DNA from: Boesenbergia rotunda | Lineage: Eukaryota; Streptophyta; Magnoliopsida; Zingiberales; Zingiberaceae | NCBI GenBank assembly: GCA_024364735.1 | Contig: JAGFNQ010008303.1 | Coordinates: forward strand, 247,534 to 311,533 | DNA: 64,000 bases | Direction of reading: 5' to 3' | Shown: positions 1-10,217 of the stretch, one piece after another | Layout: each line of letters begins with the position of its first letter | Position numbering within the stretch: the first letter of the stretch is position 1 | The notes under the pieces: model-generated | The model's input: only the letters and a program-made list of their open reading frames with translations | What the model was told of the DNA's origin: nothing | Database searches by the model: none | Made by a program: the position numbers and the translations under genes

Positions 1-1
1 G

Positions 2-97
2 ATCAACGCGACGCCCGTCGCTGAGCAGGAGAAGAAGGTGAAGAAGCTGCGTCGGTTTCGGCCGGAAGGGAAGAACGCGATGAAAATGGGAGTTTGA
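2..97 (+). other. Possible 3' coding end of an unrecognised gene
   Basis: An open frame enters from the left window edge and ends at a TGA at 95-97, giving about 31 codons that are basic and rich in lysine and arginine. Codon third positions are GC-rich (gcg, ccc, gtc, gag, aag), unlike the AT-rich repeats that follow. This suggests genuine coding sequence cut by the window edge, but I recognise no family. A retroelement ORF or chance is equally possible. Confidence 0.25.
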
Positions 98-348
98 GTC
101 GGCTACAACCTAGGGCTTGCGGTGATTAGCGAAAAAGGCAGCTTATAAGGTAATGGAAATTTCCATATTAGTCCAAATATTTTGGACCGTTTACCATTCT
201 GCCCCTAAATTTGAACATTTTGGCAAAAAGCCCCTTTAAGCTTTAGTTCTTATCCATTTAACTCCTTAAAATTTTGTCTAAGAGCCCAAATAATTCTAGG
301 GACTTTCCGAAAATTTTTCAGAGTGGAATAAACGTGTCGGATTTTACA
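98..348. other. Gene-free AT-rich stretch
   Basis: I see nothing decisive here. The text resembles plant intergenic DNA with homopolymer runs. It separates the possible coding end from the LTR fragment that follows. Confidence 0.3.
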
Positions 349-525
349 CAGTCCTTCTCCAGGTGCCTAGCAGCCCTTCGCCAGGTGCCTAGCAGCCCTT
401 CGCTAGGACTTCTTTCTGCACACTCAAGTAAATTTATTAGATCATAAATAAACTTAACTTTGAATCCTTTGTCAATATCAAAACAAAGTTCGATATGATG
501 CTTCCTGCACCAACAGATTGTCCTC
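349..525 (-). mobile_element. SIRE-like copia LTR end fragment
   Basis: This fragment matches the right end of the SIRE-like LTRs at about 41080-41235 and 58090-58246. It shares the repeated GCCTAGCAGCCCTTCGC text and the closing GCTTCCTGCACCAACA. Only about 180 bp remains. The adjacent CT-rich polypurine complement present at 41236 is absent, so this is a truncated piece and not a working LTR. Confidence 0.75.
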
Positions 526-809
526 TAGAGCACCCCATCTGCTATTATTGTAAGCTTCCGAGTCATGAGAGTCGAGGTTGTCCCTTTAAGGCTCAGCACA
601 AATCTATCGCAGTTACTCCCCAGGGAGGTGTTGGTTTCGGTTGTGCATGGGAATCCTCTCCATGCCCCCGGATTAATATTTTATTAATTAAAACAAATCC
701 GCATGGAGATGAATTGCCTAAGCAACTGTTTCATCATCGTTCTAATCAACTTGAGTTACTGCTTGAACAAACTTGTTGTTCAAGTAATCTAACTCGTCTA
801 GTTGATTAG
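526..809 (+). pseudogene. ORF fragment with one CCHC zinc knuckle
   Basis: An open frame continues from the LTR remnant (formal ATG at 495) to a stop at 807-809. The non-LTR part encodes one C-x2-C-x4-H-x4-C knuckle, CYYCKLPSHESRGC, near residues 17-30 of the 104-residue frame. Such knuckles bind nucleic acid and occur in retroelement Gag and in host RNA-binding proteins. Nothing else allows a family call. The ORF is short and lies between element scraps, so a retroelement fragment is likely. Confidence 0.35.
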
Positions 810-814
810 CCGCG

Positions 815-975
815 GAATAGACGATGAATAGATCACCGGTTTTTGTGTTTATCTTCGGGGTCCATGATAATAACTTAACATACAATAATTAATCAAGAAC
901 AAAAGGAACTAAACAAGAAGTATACCTCTTGTTTTACCTCGCGATCTTCTATTGTATGTCCTAACCTCTTCTTGG
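815..975 (-). mobile_element. Family D copia LTR fragment
   Basis: The stretch around 925-975 resembles 24475-24535 of the LTR with PBS described below; both contain TCGATCTTCTATTGTA-like text followed by a GGCGTCATGTGG or GGACGTCATGTGG motif. It lies directly left of a copia gag remnant on the minus strand, so LTR and gag may belong to one decayed element. The edges are approximate. Confidence 0.45.
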
Positions 976-979
976 ACGT

Positions 980-1536
980 CATGTGGCCAACGAATATGTC
1001 CGTTTGTTCATATTATAGTTCGGGTGAAACTGCTCAATACTCCTAGGTAGAGACTGGAGAATGATATCAACCTAGGTTTCCCCATCAATCTCTGCTCTAA
1101 GGACTTTTATCTCATTCAAATGAGCCATCATTTTGATAACATGATCCTTCACGGGTGTTCTTTCAATCATGGTGGTCATCATCGAGTTCCTCATTGCCTC
1201 TTGCCTAGCAGCCCGATTCTAGTGTTTGAAGAGTTCCTTGAGATTGAACATCATATCATAAGCAGCAGCGAAAGCCTGATGTTGATGTTACAGCACATTT
1301 GACATAGATGCCAAAATGTAACACTGCGGCATCTTGTCTGCCTTCACCCACTTCTTATAACGTTCCTTCTCCTCTTCACTAGAATTCTTTCGAGGCATTT
1401 CAGGACAAATCTCAAAGAGTACAAATTTATACTCCTCATCAGTCAAGACAATGTTCAGGTTTCTTTTCCAATCAATATAGTTTGGGCCAGTAAGTTTATT
1501 TTCTTTCAAAATAACAGCAAGTGGGTTGAAAGCCAT
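980..1536 (-). pseudogene. gag: Ty1/copia Gag polypeptide remnant
   Basis: Read on the minus strand from ATG 1534-1536, the product starts MAFNPLAVILKENKLTGPNY and continues with an IDWKRNLNIVL core, the typical start of copia-type Gag (UBN2/gag-polypeptide family). That family forms the RNA-packaging particle. The frame stays recognisable to about 980 but carries several in-frame stops, including after SNVL near 1300, so it is dead. No zinc knuckle, protease or RT follows; the sequence passes instead into an LTR-like scrap. A formal ATG at 1746 lies in untranslated leader and is not the likely start. Confidence 0.8.
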
Positions 1537-1775
1537 TTTGAAAATATCCTGAGAATCACAATAATCAAAAATTAGATTTTCGAAAATTATTGATTCCTCA
1601 AACAATAATATTTTAAAATCAACCAATACCTTAAAACACCGAAAATATCGTATGCCACGATAGTATGGATGTATACGAATTCTACATTTGTAAGAGGAGG
1701 TTTTACCCATTAATTTTATTATCTTGTCAACCTTACTTTTTGACAAATAAAATTAGTAATTGGGTCCTCGTCGGC

Positions 1776-3706
1776 TGATAAGTACCATTTTATTGATTAT
1801 TTTAGTTGCTAAAATCCATGTTTGACCCATATTTTTCTTGCTTAATTGTGAATTTACCCTAGGTTCTAGAAATTATTGCTATTTTGGACTTAATTGCAAA
1901 ATTGTACATATTTGGATTATTTGGCGACTGAATTTTTGATCTATTTTTTGCAGGCTTGAAAAGATCATGGACCTAGGGCATACTGGGTCAAACTTGAGTC
2001 GGAAGTGGACCCAGATCGAGTTATAAAGCTTTGGAGTAATCTGGGCCGTCCGATTCAAAAGCGGCTAGATCTGAGCCATCCGGGACCATCTGAAGCAATC
2101 TGAGCTAGGATTAGGGCTGATCAAGCACTCTGATCAAGATTTGATGGTTTCATCCCAATCAGAGTTCATTCAACCGTTGGATCAAGCTCAGAGGGTTCTA
2201 GATCATCCATTCAAAGATTAGGTTGATCTGGACCATCCGTTGCACATCTGGAGGATCCGAGCTACCACGAGGCAGATCTTGACCCCTGATCATCATCAAC
2301 AAAGTTTGGATTAAATCAGAGCAAGATCAGCCATTGGATTTTCTCAAATTGATCTGAGTCGTCCAATGCCAAGTACTTAATCAAATTTCCGCAGCATCCT
2401 TCGTTGTCGCGTCTTCGCTGCAACACTGTTCTTCTTCGTTCTCCTCAAGTTTTCTTGCAAGTTTCATAGTTTTGAAGGCGTCATCACCTCAATCTCGACC
2501 TTGGATCATCATCTGGATCTTTGGAGATAGCTTCGGTGGAGAATTCAGCTCAATTTTCATCCGGACAGAGGTGTTTGAGGGTTTCGGCATGCTCTGTGGT
2601 CCGAGCACTTGAATCTCAGCCACAATCCATTTCCGATCATCTGAGCCACTTGTAGGGGTCCTCAGGTGAGCTCAGATCTTCTCCAAATCATCATCGCAAC
2701 TCATTAAGCTGAGATCGAAGAGTTCAGATTGGAATTCTCCCAGCTGATGCAGTTTGGGCAGAGTTCATCAATCTAAGCTGTTTTCCACTGATTTGCTGAG
2801 CTTAGGGGTTCGAGGCCAGCCTTTGCTTGACGAACAATGAGATTTTGAGCTCGGGAAGGGTTGAGGATTAGTTTTTGTAGCTAATTTCCTTAGTTTCAGT
2901 TGTAATTCCATTTCTGAATTTTGTCATTTGCTGAAATTCGTATCAGCTGTTTGATTGCTTCTTTAAGTTGTTTCTTCTTAAGTTAGATTTAATTTCTACA
3001 AGTTAAGTAGATCTAGTGCTTGTTGAATGAACAATTGAATCAATTTCAGTTTATCTCCTATTTAGTTTGCTTGTGTTTCAAATCTTGTTCAGTTTCCCTT
3101 ATTGCGTGCCAGTTTTCCTGATTTCTTTAGTGCGTATCAGCTCTATTTTCTGCAATTCCATCTAGCATCTGAATTCTTCAGTTTGTTTCACATGTAGTGT
3201 GTTAATTTAGTTGATCTAAGTGTGTGTAGACTTCAGTTTCATTTCTGAATCTTGTTTAGCTTGGTAACTACGAATTTCAGTTTGTTTCCTACTTGAAACC
3301 TGCGTATCAGCTTTGTCTCAGTTTTGCTACATTTCAGTCTTCAGTTCTAGCGTACCAATTTCAGTTTCTAGCACTTAGTTGCAGTTTTGCAAGGTTTCCA
3401 TCTTCAGTTCCTGAATTTGCATCAAGTAGATTTTAGTTCTTAGAAATTTTATTTGGACATTAGCTTGGAGAACTCAATTGCTGAAATTTATTAGCTGTAG
3501 TTCCTGCAATTTCCTCATTTATAGCAATCTGTTAGTTGTAGTTTCTGCAATTTCTTCATTTGTAGCCTTGATTTCCATACTGAGTTGCATTCAGTGTTAT
3601 TTTTGAAGTGTAGCCACAGTTTTGGTACTTAGATTCCACTTTTGGCACATAGATTTTTACCTTCTTCCTTGGTATCAAGTTAGTATCAACTTTTTCACTT
3701 TGTATC
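1776..3706. other. Unassigned repeat; begins like a gypsy LTR
   Basis: The block opens TGATAAGTACCATTTTATTG, a start seen in plant Athila/Tat-type LTRs. It then runs through gene-free text dominated by CAGTTT/GAATTTCAG repeats (about 2870-3700). I found no partner LTR, PBS or PPT and no ORF. It is most likely a decayed LTR or leader, but this is inference. Confidence 0.3.
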
Positions 3707-5220
3707 TGTTAGTGATATGAGAGAAGTGTCCTAAGGCAATCGCCTTATGATTGTAAAACATTTATTTTAATAAATGATAATTCACTATTTGAGTATACAT
3801 CCTTGTGTATTTGATTGGGATCTTAAACTCGTCTACTGAATGTCCGCAGTACAACTCACAGCATAAGAGAATTTGTGATGGGATCACAACTAGTGATTAT
3901 CTCTAAATGTGCAAATGTGAAGTATTGAAAATATCCCTAGTCGATGAATTGATAAATACGGACACTATTAATTCTGTTGAGACTAGCATGGGTTATTCTC
4001 TAATCAGCTGATTCTCACTGGCTGGTGACATTGGGATGTCCGGAGATAAACATGGATGCTAGTTATGGGAACTAGTTCATTGGAGTGACTAGCTGTAAGA
4101 CTTCATATGGTAATCTATATAGATATGTCAATGAAGTTCTTACTGCGGCTTAAGTGCGATGTTCCTTTGACTTGCCGTGTTCAAGTCATCTTGGTCATGG
4201 AGACTTAAACTTTAACATCATAATCAAGCATCTCCAAGGAGGTGTGGACCCAGGATGATTGGGTATAAGCCGAAGTGCCGGAAGATGTTTGAACAGCCTA
4301 CAAAGGATTCACCACTCCTTGCGAGGAGATGTATACCCAGGCCTATCGTCGGATTGTTACTCAAAACCTCTGGCCAGAGTATATCATGTTTAGAGTGCGA
4401 GTCTCTTAAATACATGAGAGTAATTAGAAATCCAAAGGACGAGAAAGACACTACTTGGGCTAGGTGTGACGTAGTCAGCCTAGTGGGGACTGACACAAAT
4501 AGACCGTGTCCTGAACCAAGTGGGTATAAGATGGTGAAGGGAATGGGGCACGATTCATTAGAGCTGCTGAAGGGTTTCAGAATTACTTCTGAGGTCAACC
4601 GTTGATCTTTCGATTAATTGGGGGTCATGATGTACTACTAGGTGCCACTCATGATCGTTCTATAATTTGTTGATTATAGACGGCCAACATAAATCGAAAG
4701 CCTATTTAGTCACACGCACTACGAGTAATCCGAGGGATTTAAAACGAGTTGAAAATTGGATTTTCCGATCAAGAGAAATAAGTCGAACATGAATTTATCA
4801 GAGGCGCAATGGAAGCTAAAATGGCTAAGTCTTTTGAAGGCTTATTGGGCGAATTAAATGAGTTTAATTCACGATCGGTTCGGGTTGGTTTGGCCGGCCA
4901 AAGAGGGTGCCAAACCTCTTTGTTGTGGCCGGCCACATTAAAGGGAAGAAACCAATTTAATTGGTTTAATTAATAAAATAAATCTAGTGCGATTTGTTTT
5001 ATAAATTATGGATAAATAAATTTGTGTAAAGAAATTTATAGAAATTTATTCTTTTTATGGAAATTAAAATGATCCATGGAATGGTTTATTTTAATTTTAT
5101 AAAATCAATTATGAATTGATTTATCCATAATAAGAAAGTTTATAAATTTCTTATAAAATTTATTCCATAATAAAAGGAGAGATTAATTAGTTTTATTATA
5201 AAGTTAGTTATAATAAAATT

Positions 5221-5460
5221 CATAAGAGAATTTATAGGATAAATTTCTTATGATAACTAATTAGTTTTATTATAAAATTGATTATAATAAAACTTGGTTT
5301 AAACGGAATAATTCATAAGAGAATTTATAGGATAAATTTCTTATGATAACTAATTAGTTTTATTAAAAAGTTGGTTATAATAAAACTAGGCATAACGGAA
5401 TAAGTCATAAGAAATTTTATAAGATAAAATTCTTATAACTAATTCCGTTAATTCCGTTAA
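5221..5460. repeat. 92-bp AT-rich tandem repeat in copia LTR
   Basis: CATAAGAGAATTTATAGG recurs at 5221 and 5313, and a diverged copy (CATAAGAAATTTTATAAG) sits at 5405, a spacing of 92 bp each time. The intervening text ends in ACTAATTAGTTTTATTA. The array lies just upstream of the LTR TATA box. Confidence 0.8.
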
Positions 5461-5487
5461 GAGGAGACTTGGCAAGGGAGAAGCAAC

Positions 5488-5496
5488 TATATATAA
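5488..5496 (+). promoter_or_regulatory. Likely TATA box of the copia LTR
   Basis: TATATATAA lies in the right third of the LTR, downstream of the AT-rich repeats and upstream of a CT-rich tract, the usual place for the U3 promoter of a plant LTR. Confidence 0.5.
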
Positions 5497-6123
5497 GGAA
5501 CCAAAGGGAAGCCTTTATTCCTAATCAATAATCGAGTATTGATATAGAGCTCCCTCTCTCTCTCTCTTTATTCTCTTCTCCTTCCCTTCTCCCCACCTAG
5601 GGCCGGCGCCCACCTTGAGTCATCTAGGGCCGGCGGCCCCTCTTGAGTGCTAGGGCCGGCGCACCTCCTCCCAACCTTGGTTGCCGTGAGCTATCAAGAA
5701 GAAGGAGAAGCCAACCAAGAAGAAGAAGAAGCGGATCACATCTCCTTCCCTCTCGGAATTCGATTCCGTTTCTTTGGTGGTTAGTTTCCTATTTATTCTC
5801 TTGTTCTTCTTTGTTGTGCCTATAGAGAATCTAGTAGTTCTCGTCGGCACAAAACTCGTGGCTTTGCGAAGTCATCCCGAAGAGAACTCGGCGTGGACGC
5901 GAATAGAGGCGGAGCTTCCAAGGGACGCTACGGTTGGATCTCGTCTCTTTCTTCGAGTTACGAAAGGTATAAAGTAAATTAGTTTACTTTTCCGCAAAGT
6001 TTCATGCTAGATACGAAGTTAAAATAATTTAGGAAATTATTTTATGCAAATTCTTCCACTGCACGTAAAAATTTAAAATTTTACGAACTCGTATCCTTGT
6101 CGACATGCACCCGGTCCCAACAG

Positions 6124-6135
6124 TGGTATCAGAGC
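6124..6135 (+). promoter_or_regulatory. Primer-binding site, initiator tRNA-Met type
   Basis: TGGTATCAGAGC, the complement of the 3' end of initiator tRNA-Met, starts one base after the LTR end. It would prime minus-strand DNA synthesis and sets the element orientation as plus. Confidence 0.9.
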
Positions 6136-6820
6136 CGGAAAAATTTGTCATGATCTCAATTTTGGAAAACTTTTCATATAATTGTTTTGTGGAAAACTTT
6201 GTCATGATCTCAATTTCGGAAAAATTTTCAATCATGGAAACTTTCCAATTATGATAAATTTTAGATTTAGGAATTTCGAAGTTTGGAAATCCTCATGAAA
6301 TTTCGCAAACGTTTGAAATTTTCTAATTTCTGATATTTTATAATAATTGTGAAAACTTCTCATCTTTGGAAACTTTCCAATTTTGGAAAATTTTCTATTT
6401 TAGAAAATTTTCAATTTTGGAAATATGTAAGTTTCCTTTGTACCAGAAACTTACAATTATTCGAAAAACCTAATTTTGAAATCTCGCAATTTTGGGCACT
6501 TTCTTTTAAGAATGTCTAGACAAATTCATGGACAGTTAATTGACAATTAAATTTGAATTGGTTTTTAAATTGACAACAAAATTCTTTATTTTGGATTGAG
6601 CCTCGGGGAGCCGTCCAATTTAAAGTTAGTTGTTGTAATTTAATTTCCCAATTTTTAATTGAAATTGTCATGTTTGATTTGGATTGAGCCTCGGGGAGCC
6701 GTCCAATTGGATTTACAACACATTACTTTTCTTTGGGTATCTGAGCCTCAGGGAGCCACCCTTAGAAAATAATTTGTTGTAATTAATTAAATCCATGAAT
6801 AAAATATGTTTGAAGAGGTG
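6136..6820 (+). mobile_element. Copia leader with repeated hairpin-like motif, truncated
   Basis: This is untranslated leader downstream of the PBS. It is AT-rich with many TTTTGGAAA-like runs. A motif, GAGCCTCGGGGAGCCGTCC, occurs near 6598 and 6689, with a diverged copy near 6741. No gag follows: near 6820 the sequence changes to a gypsy pol scrap on the other strand, so the body of the element is lost. Confidence 0.6.
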
Positions 6821-6856
6821 ATGCTCTTACATATTGTTGTCTCCAAAATTAATTAG

Positions 6857-7085
6857 GAAAATAGTTCCGTGAGCTTCTGCCAGTATCTCCTTTTGAAGTT
6901 CAGGATCATTAGGGATATATAGACGATCCCTAAGGTAGAGTGCTCCCCCTTTGGCGATATGAAAATCCTCGCCCTTTCCTTCTAGGATCTCCTGTTTGAT
7001 TTCCTGAAGACTCAGATCACCATCTTGTCTTTCCACTATGTCCTCAAACAGCATGGGTGATATTGTCATGGTTAACTTCATGATA
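6857..7085 (-). pseudogene. pol: Gypsy pol scrap between RNase H and integrase
   Basis: The minus-strand product contains LQEIKQEILEGKGEDF and LYLRDRLYIPNDPELQKEIL, ending at EAHGT. This parallels the intact chromovirus polyprotein in this window around residues 665-712, the linker leading into the integrase zinc finger. The H..H and C..C residues and the catalytic core are missing. Upstream codons to the formal ATG at 7168 do not look like pol. The element was cut at both ends. Confidence 0.7.
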
Positions 7086-7199
7086 TACTTGCATGCATAT
7101 ATCATACTCATAATCATATACTTATTGTGATTCGGGGTAAACCGACTCACCTTATGCTTCCAAAACATTAGCCCATATTTGTCGTATGGTTACTATAGG

Positions 7200-7557
7200 G
7201 TAGATCAGATCTTATTTATTATATCACTAAAATTTATTTATCAAGTCTTATAAGTCTATATACAAAACTATCCTCACTCAGTGAGCTAGACGCCCCGCCT
7301 TCACACCCATAACAAAGAACATCATAGCAGTCACTGCCACTCCTTCGTTCATCTCTCCTTGGCCTGCCTCAGGATCTTCTATCGTCTCCATCGGATCCTC
7401 TTCCTCTATCTCGGGAACCTCCTCAACCACTTCAGGGTCGTCCCCAAACATCCCGGGGTCTTCCTCAATCATCTCGAGCATCTCGGGGTTTTTCTTTAAA
7501 CACCTCGAGATCGTCCTCACTCATCGGGTCTTCCTCAAACATCTCGAGCATTTCGGG
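7200..7557. other. Low-complexity short-repeat stretch
   Basis: 7278-7557 is built from imperfect 15-20 bp units (CTCGAGCATCTCGGG and GGGTCTTCCTCAA types). Translated on the minus strand it gives an acidic glutamate/aspartate/proline-rich ORF of 80 codons (7278-7520). The ORF may simply reflect the repeat. I see no recognisable domain. Confidence 0.35.
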
Positions 7558-7949
7558 TGTAACACCCCAAAATTTTCCCATATGAAATATTATGAATTCA
7601 TAAAATATTATGAAATATTATGAATTCATGAAATATTATTATTATTATTAAATATTATGAATTCATGAATATGAAATATTATGAAATTCATGAAATATTA
7701 TTATGGAATATTATGAAATAGTATGAATTCATGAATATGAAATATTATAAAATTCATGAAATATTATCATGGAATATTATGAAATCATGAATATGAAATA
7801 TTATAATTCATGAAATATTATTATGGAATATTATTATGAATGCATGAAACATAATTATTACTATGAAATTTCATGATGAGCTTGGCTTAATGGGCTTTGA
7901 TATGTATTAGTGCAAAATGTGATAAAAAGAAAAGGTAGAAAGGAGCAAG

Positions 7950-8012
7950 CAAGGATTGAACCTTGAACCTCCTAGTTGCACTAATCATGTTATAACCAAT
8001 GAACCAAGCCAT
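7950..8012 (-). other. tRNA-like A-box/B-box module, antisense in LTR
   Basis: On the minus strand TGGCTTGGTTCATTGG (A-box-like) is followed about 35 bp later by GGTTCAATCC (B-box-like), flanked by the complementary halves CAAGG and CCTTG. The layout matches the D-arm and T-arm region of a tRNA gene. Related modules sit at the same place in other LTRs here. It is not a complete tRNA gene. Confidence 0.5.
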
Positions 8013-9154
8013 ATTTCATGTAGAGGGAATAAGAAACATGTTTGTTAAAGCTAGGGAAGTGAAGAGACATGTCTCTTCATGAGAAAAGTATAAATAAAAG
8101 AAGAAGTTGGAATAACTTCCTCTTCTTCTTCTTCCTCACTCTCCCACTCAAATTTCGAAACCTAGAGCCTTCTTCTCCCCTTTCATTTTCGAAAAGTAAA
8201 CCCTAGGGCTCTAACCCTAGGGGTTTGGAAGGAAGGAGATCTCACCCAAGGACCTTGCTCTCTACTAGGGCCAAAGGTTCTAGAGAAGTCTTAGCAAAGG
8301 AAATTCTCACTCTCACTTCAATTAAGGGTACCCTAAAGAGTAAGAGAAGGAGAAATTCAAGCGAAAGTATGTAAGTATCCCCTCGCCTACAGTGTAATGG
8401 TTATTGTATGTTTGTCTCCTTGATTGTTTCGAAAATGGGGACTTTTTCCCCCTTTGTAAGTTTCAGCCACCCCCTTAGGGGAAGGCCTTGGTCACTCCTT
8501 GATACATGAGAAGACCTTTGAGACTTAGAGTATATATGTATGTTGATTTTCTTCATGATGGTATGAACAAAAAGGGAAGAAAAACTAGGGTTTCACCCTT
8601 TGTAAGTTTCGGCCACCCCCTTAGGGGAAGGCCTTGGTTCCTTTTTGTTACATGAGTAGACCCTTGGAACTTAGGGTATATGTATATGTTGTTTTCTTCA
8701 TGATGTTATGAACAAAATTTTAGGGTTTTACCCTTGTGTAAGTTTCGGCCAACAACCTTAGAAGAGGCCTTGGTTACTTCTTGATGCTTGAGGAGAACCC
8801 TTAGGACTTAGGGTATACCTATAGGTTGATTCCCATCAAGTGGTGATAACAAAAATTAGGGTTGCACCCCCTACAAGTTTCGACCATGGAGGAAAAGAAT
8901 TGGGATTTAGGGATTGTATGATTTCCTATGATGTATCCATGTTTGGTAGTGTAGACAAAGTGTTTGTGTAAATGTTTGTGTGAAACTAGTTTACCCTACC
9001 CTTGAGTTTCGGCCAACCCTAGAAGGACTAGGGTTTAGGGTTGTATAATTATCCCATGATGTGCTTTATGTTTAATAAGTTGCATGAAATGTATGTGAAG
9101 GTTAAACTACCCTACGGGACATGATTATGTTAGTAGGATAATATGTATATGCAT

Positions 9155-9350
9155 GTATGAAATATGATGTATGTATGAACATGCAAGAAATATGATGTAT
9201 GTATGAGCATGTATGAAATATGATGTAGGTATGAACATGTATGAAATATGATGTATGTATGAACATGTATGAAATATGATGTATGTATGAACATGTGTGA
9301 AATATGATGTATGTATGAACATGCATGAAATATGATGTAGGTATGAGCAT
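9155..9350. repeat. 28-bp tandem repeat, about seven copies
   Basis: The unit CATGTATGAAATATGATG plus TATGTATGAA is repeated with few changes. The overlapping tyrosine/isoleucine/histidine-rich ORFs on the minus strand (9102-9373) are translations of this array and not genes. The copy of this LTR at 53743 keeps only one such unit, so the array expanded in this copy. Confidence 0.9.
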
Positions 9351-10217
9351 GCCTTATAGCCCATGGGGCACACTTATGAAATTTGCATGTGATATGTTAA
9401 AATGCTTGAACGGATACTCTACTAAGTATGGGATCAAGAGCACCCCTTATGTTGTGTGGTGTGTCCCTACGGGATCATGAGCACCCTTGAAGAGTGGTGT
9501 GTCCTGTAAGAGTGATTTGGAGTACTCCTTAGCATATATGTAAAAGCATGATAAGTATTTTACTTTGAATTTGTGTACCCGACTCGGAAGGGGGTCGTTA
9601 AACAAATCCGGGGTGCATGTTAACGTAAGGTCATGGCTCCGGTAGGACGGAAGGGTCCTGCTCTAATTAAATGGTGGCTCGCTACCCCAATTCATTAGGG
9701 AACGCGCAATAGTTACGCGCGATATGTGGTACACAACAGGGCCCAATATGATATGGATGTATTTTTAAGTAATACCATTATGGAATTGTTTTGAAAATAT
9801 TCATTGAGAACATTTATTATATGTGAAGAGTATGCTTAAGGTACTTGATACTGCATGCTTAGAAACTTGGATGTTTAGTATGCTTTGATGAACTCATGCT
9901 TATGATTTATTATGTGTACATGTGATATTCTTTCGTATGGATTTTGCGAGTAGGACAGGATCCTTACTAAGCATTTGTGCTTACTAGTTTATGTGTTGTC
10001 TTATACTGCAGATAAGGGTAAGGAACACTTAAACTAAAGGAAGAGGCAGGAGGCTGAAGATGTGTGGGGTGGTGGCTCGGGAAAGAAATATTTCTATATC
10101 TACTTTATCATGTTTATGTTTATGTTTCCTTGACAATGAGTGTTAGTGACTAGGATTGATATGGCATGATAGTGATTACCCTTGGATGTCTTTTATACTT
10201 GATTATGTTATGAGTTG

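Larger units (their letters stand above)
3707..6122 (+). mobile_element. Complete copia-type 5' LTR (2.4 kb)
   Basis: The LTR starts TGTTAGTGATATGAG and ends CCCGGTCCCAACA, so it has the TGTT...AACA ends usual for copia LTRs. It is followed at once by a primer-binding site, which fixes both orientation and end. Inside are a TATA box at 5488-5496, a (CT)n tract at about 5551-5572, three units of a 92-bp AT-rich repeat starting at 5221, 5313 and 5405, and repeated GGCCGGC palindromes (4890-4935 and 5600-5660). No partner LTR lies in the window. ORFs inside, such as one at 4255-4605, look like chance. Confidence 0.8.
7558..10217 (+). mobile_element. Family A chromovirus-type LTR, 3' truncated
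   Basis: It starts TGTAACACCCCAAAATTTTC and runs parallel to the copy at 53743-56743, which is followed by a PBS. This copy stops at 10217, where the Athila-like LTR begins, and lacks the last 240-260 bp including the expected GGGCGTTACA end. It contains AT-rich GAAATATTATGAATTC repeats (7575-7860), a tRNA-like antisense module (7950-8012), four or five spaced TTTCGGCCA-type units (8460-9020) and a 28-bp array (9155-9350). No long ORF is credible. Confidence 0.8.

Noticed and set aside
4224..4605. Facing ORFs of 124 and 116 codons
   Set aside because: They overlap on opposite strands inside a copia LTR and show no domain or codon bias; chance ORFs are likelier.
9155..9350. CRISPR-like array of short repeats
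   Set aside because: Units are contiguous without unique spacers and lie in a plant LTR; this is a minisatellite.
9102..9373. Two overlapping 82-codon ORFs rich in Tyr, Ile, His and Ser on the minus strand
   Set aside because: They are translations of the 28-bp tandem array in the family A LTR; any frame of such an array is open.
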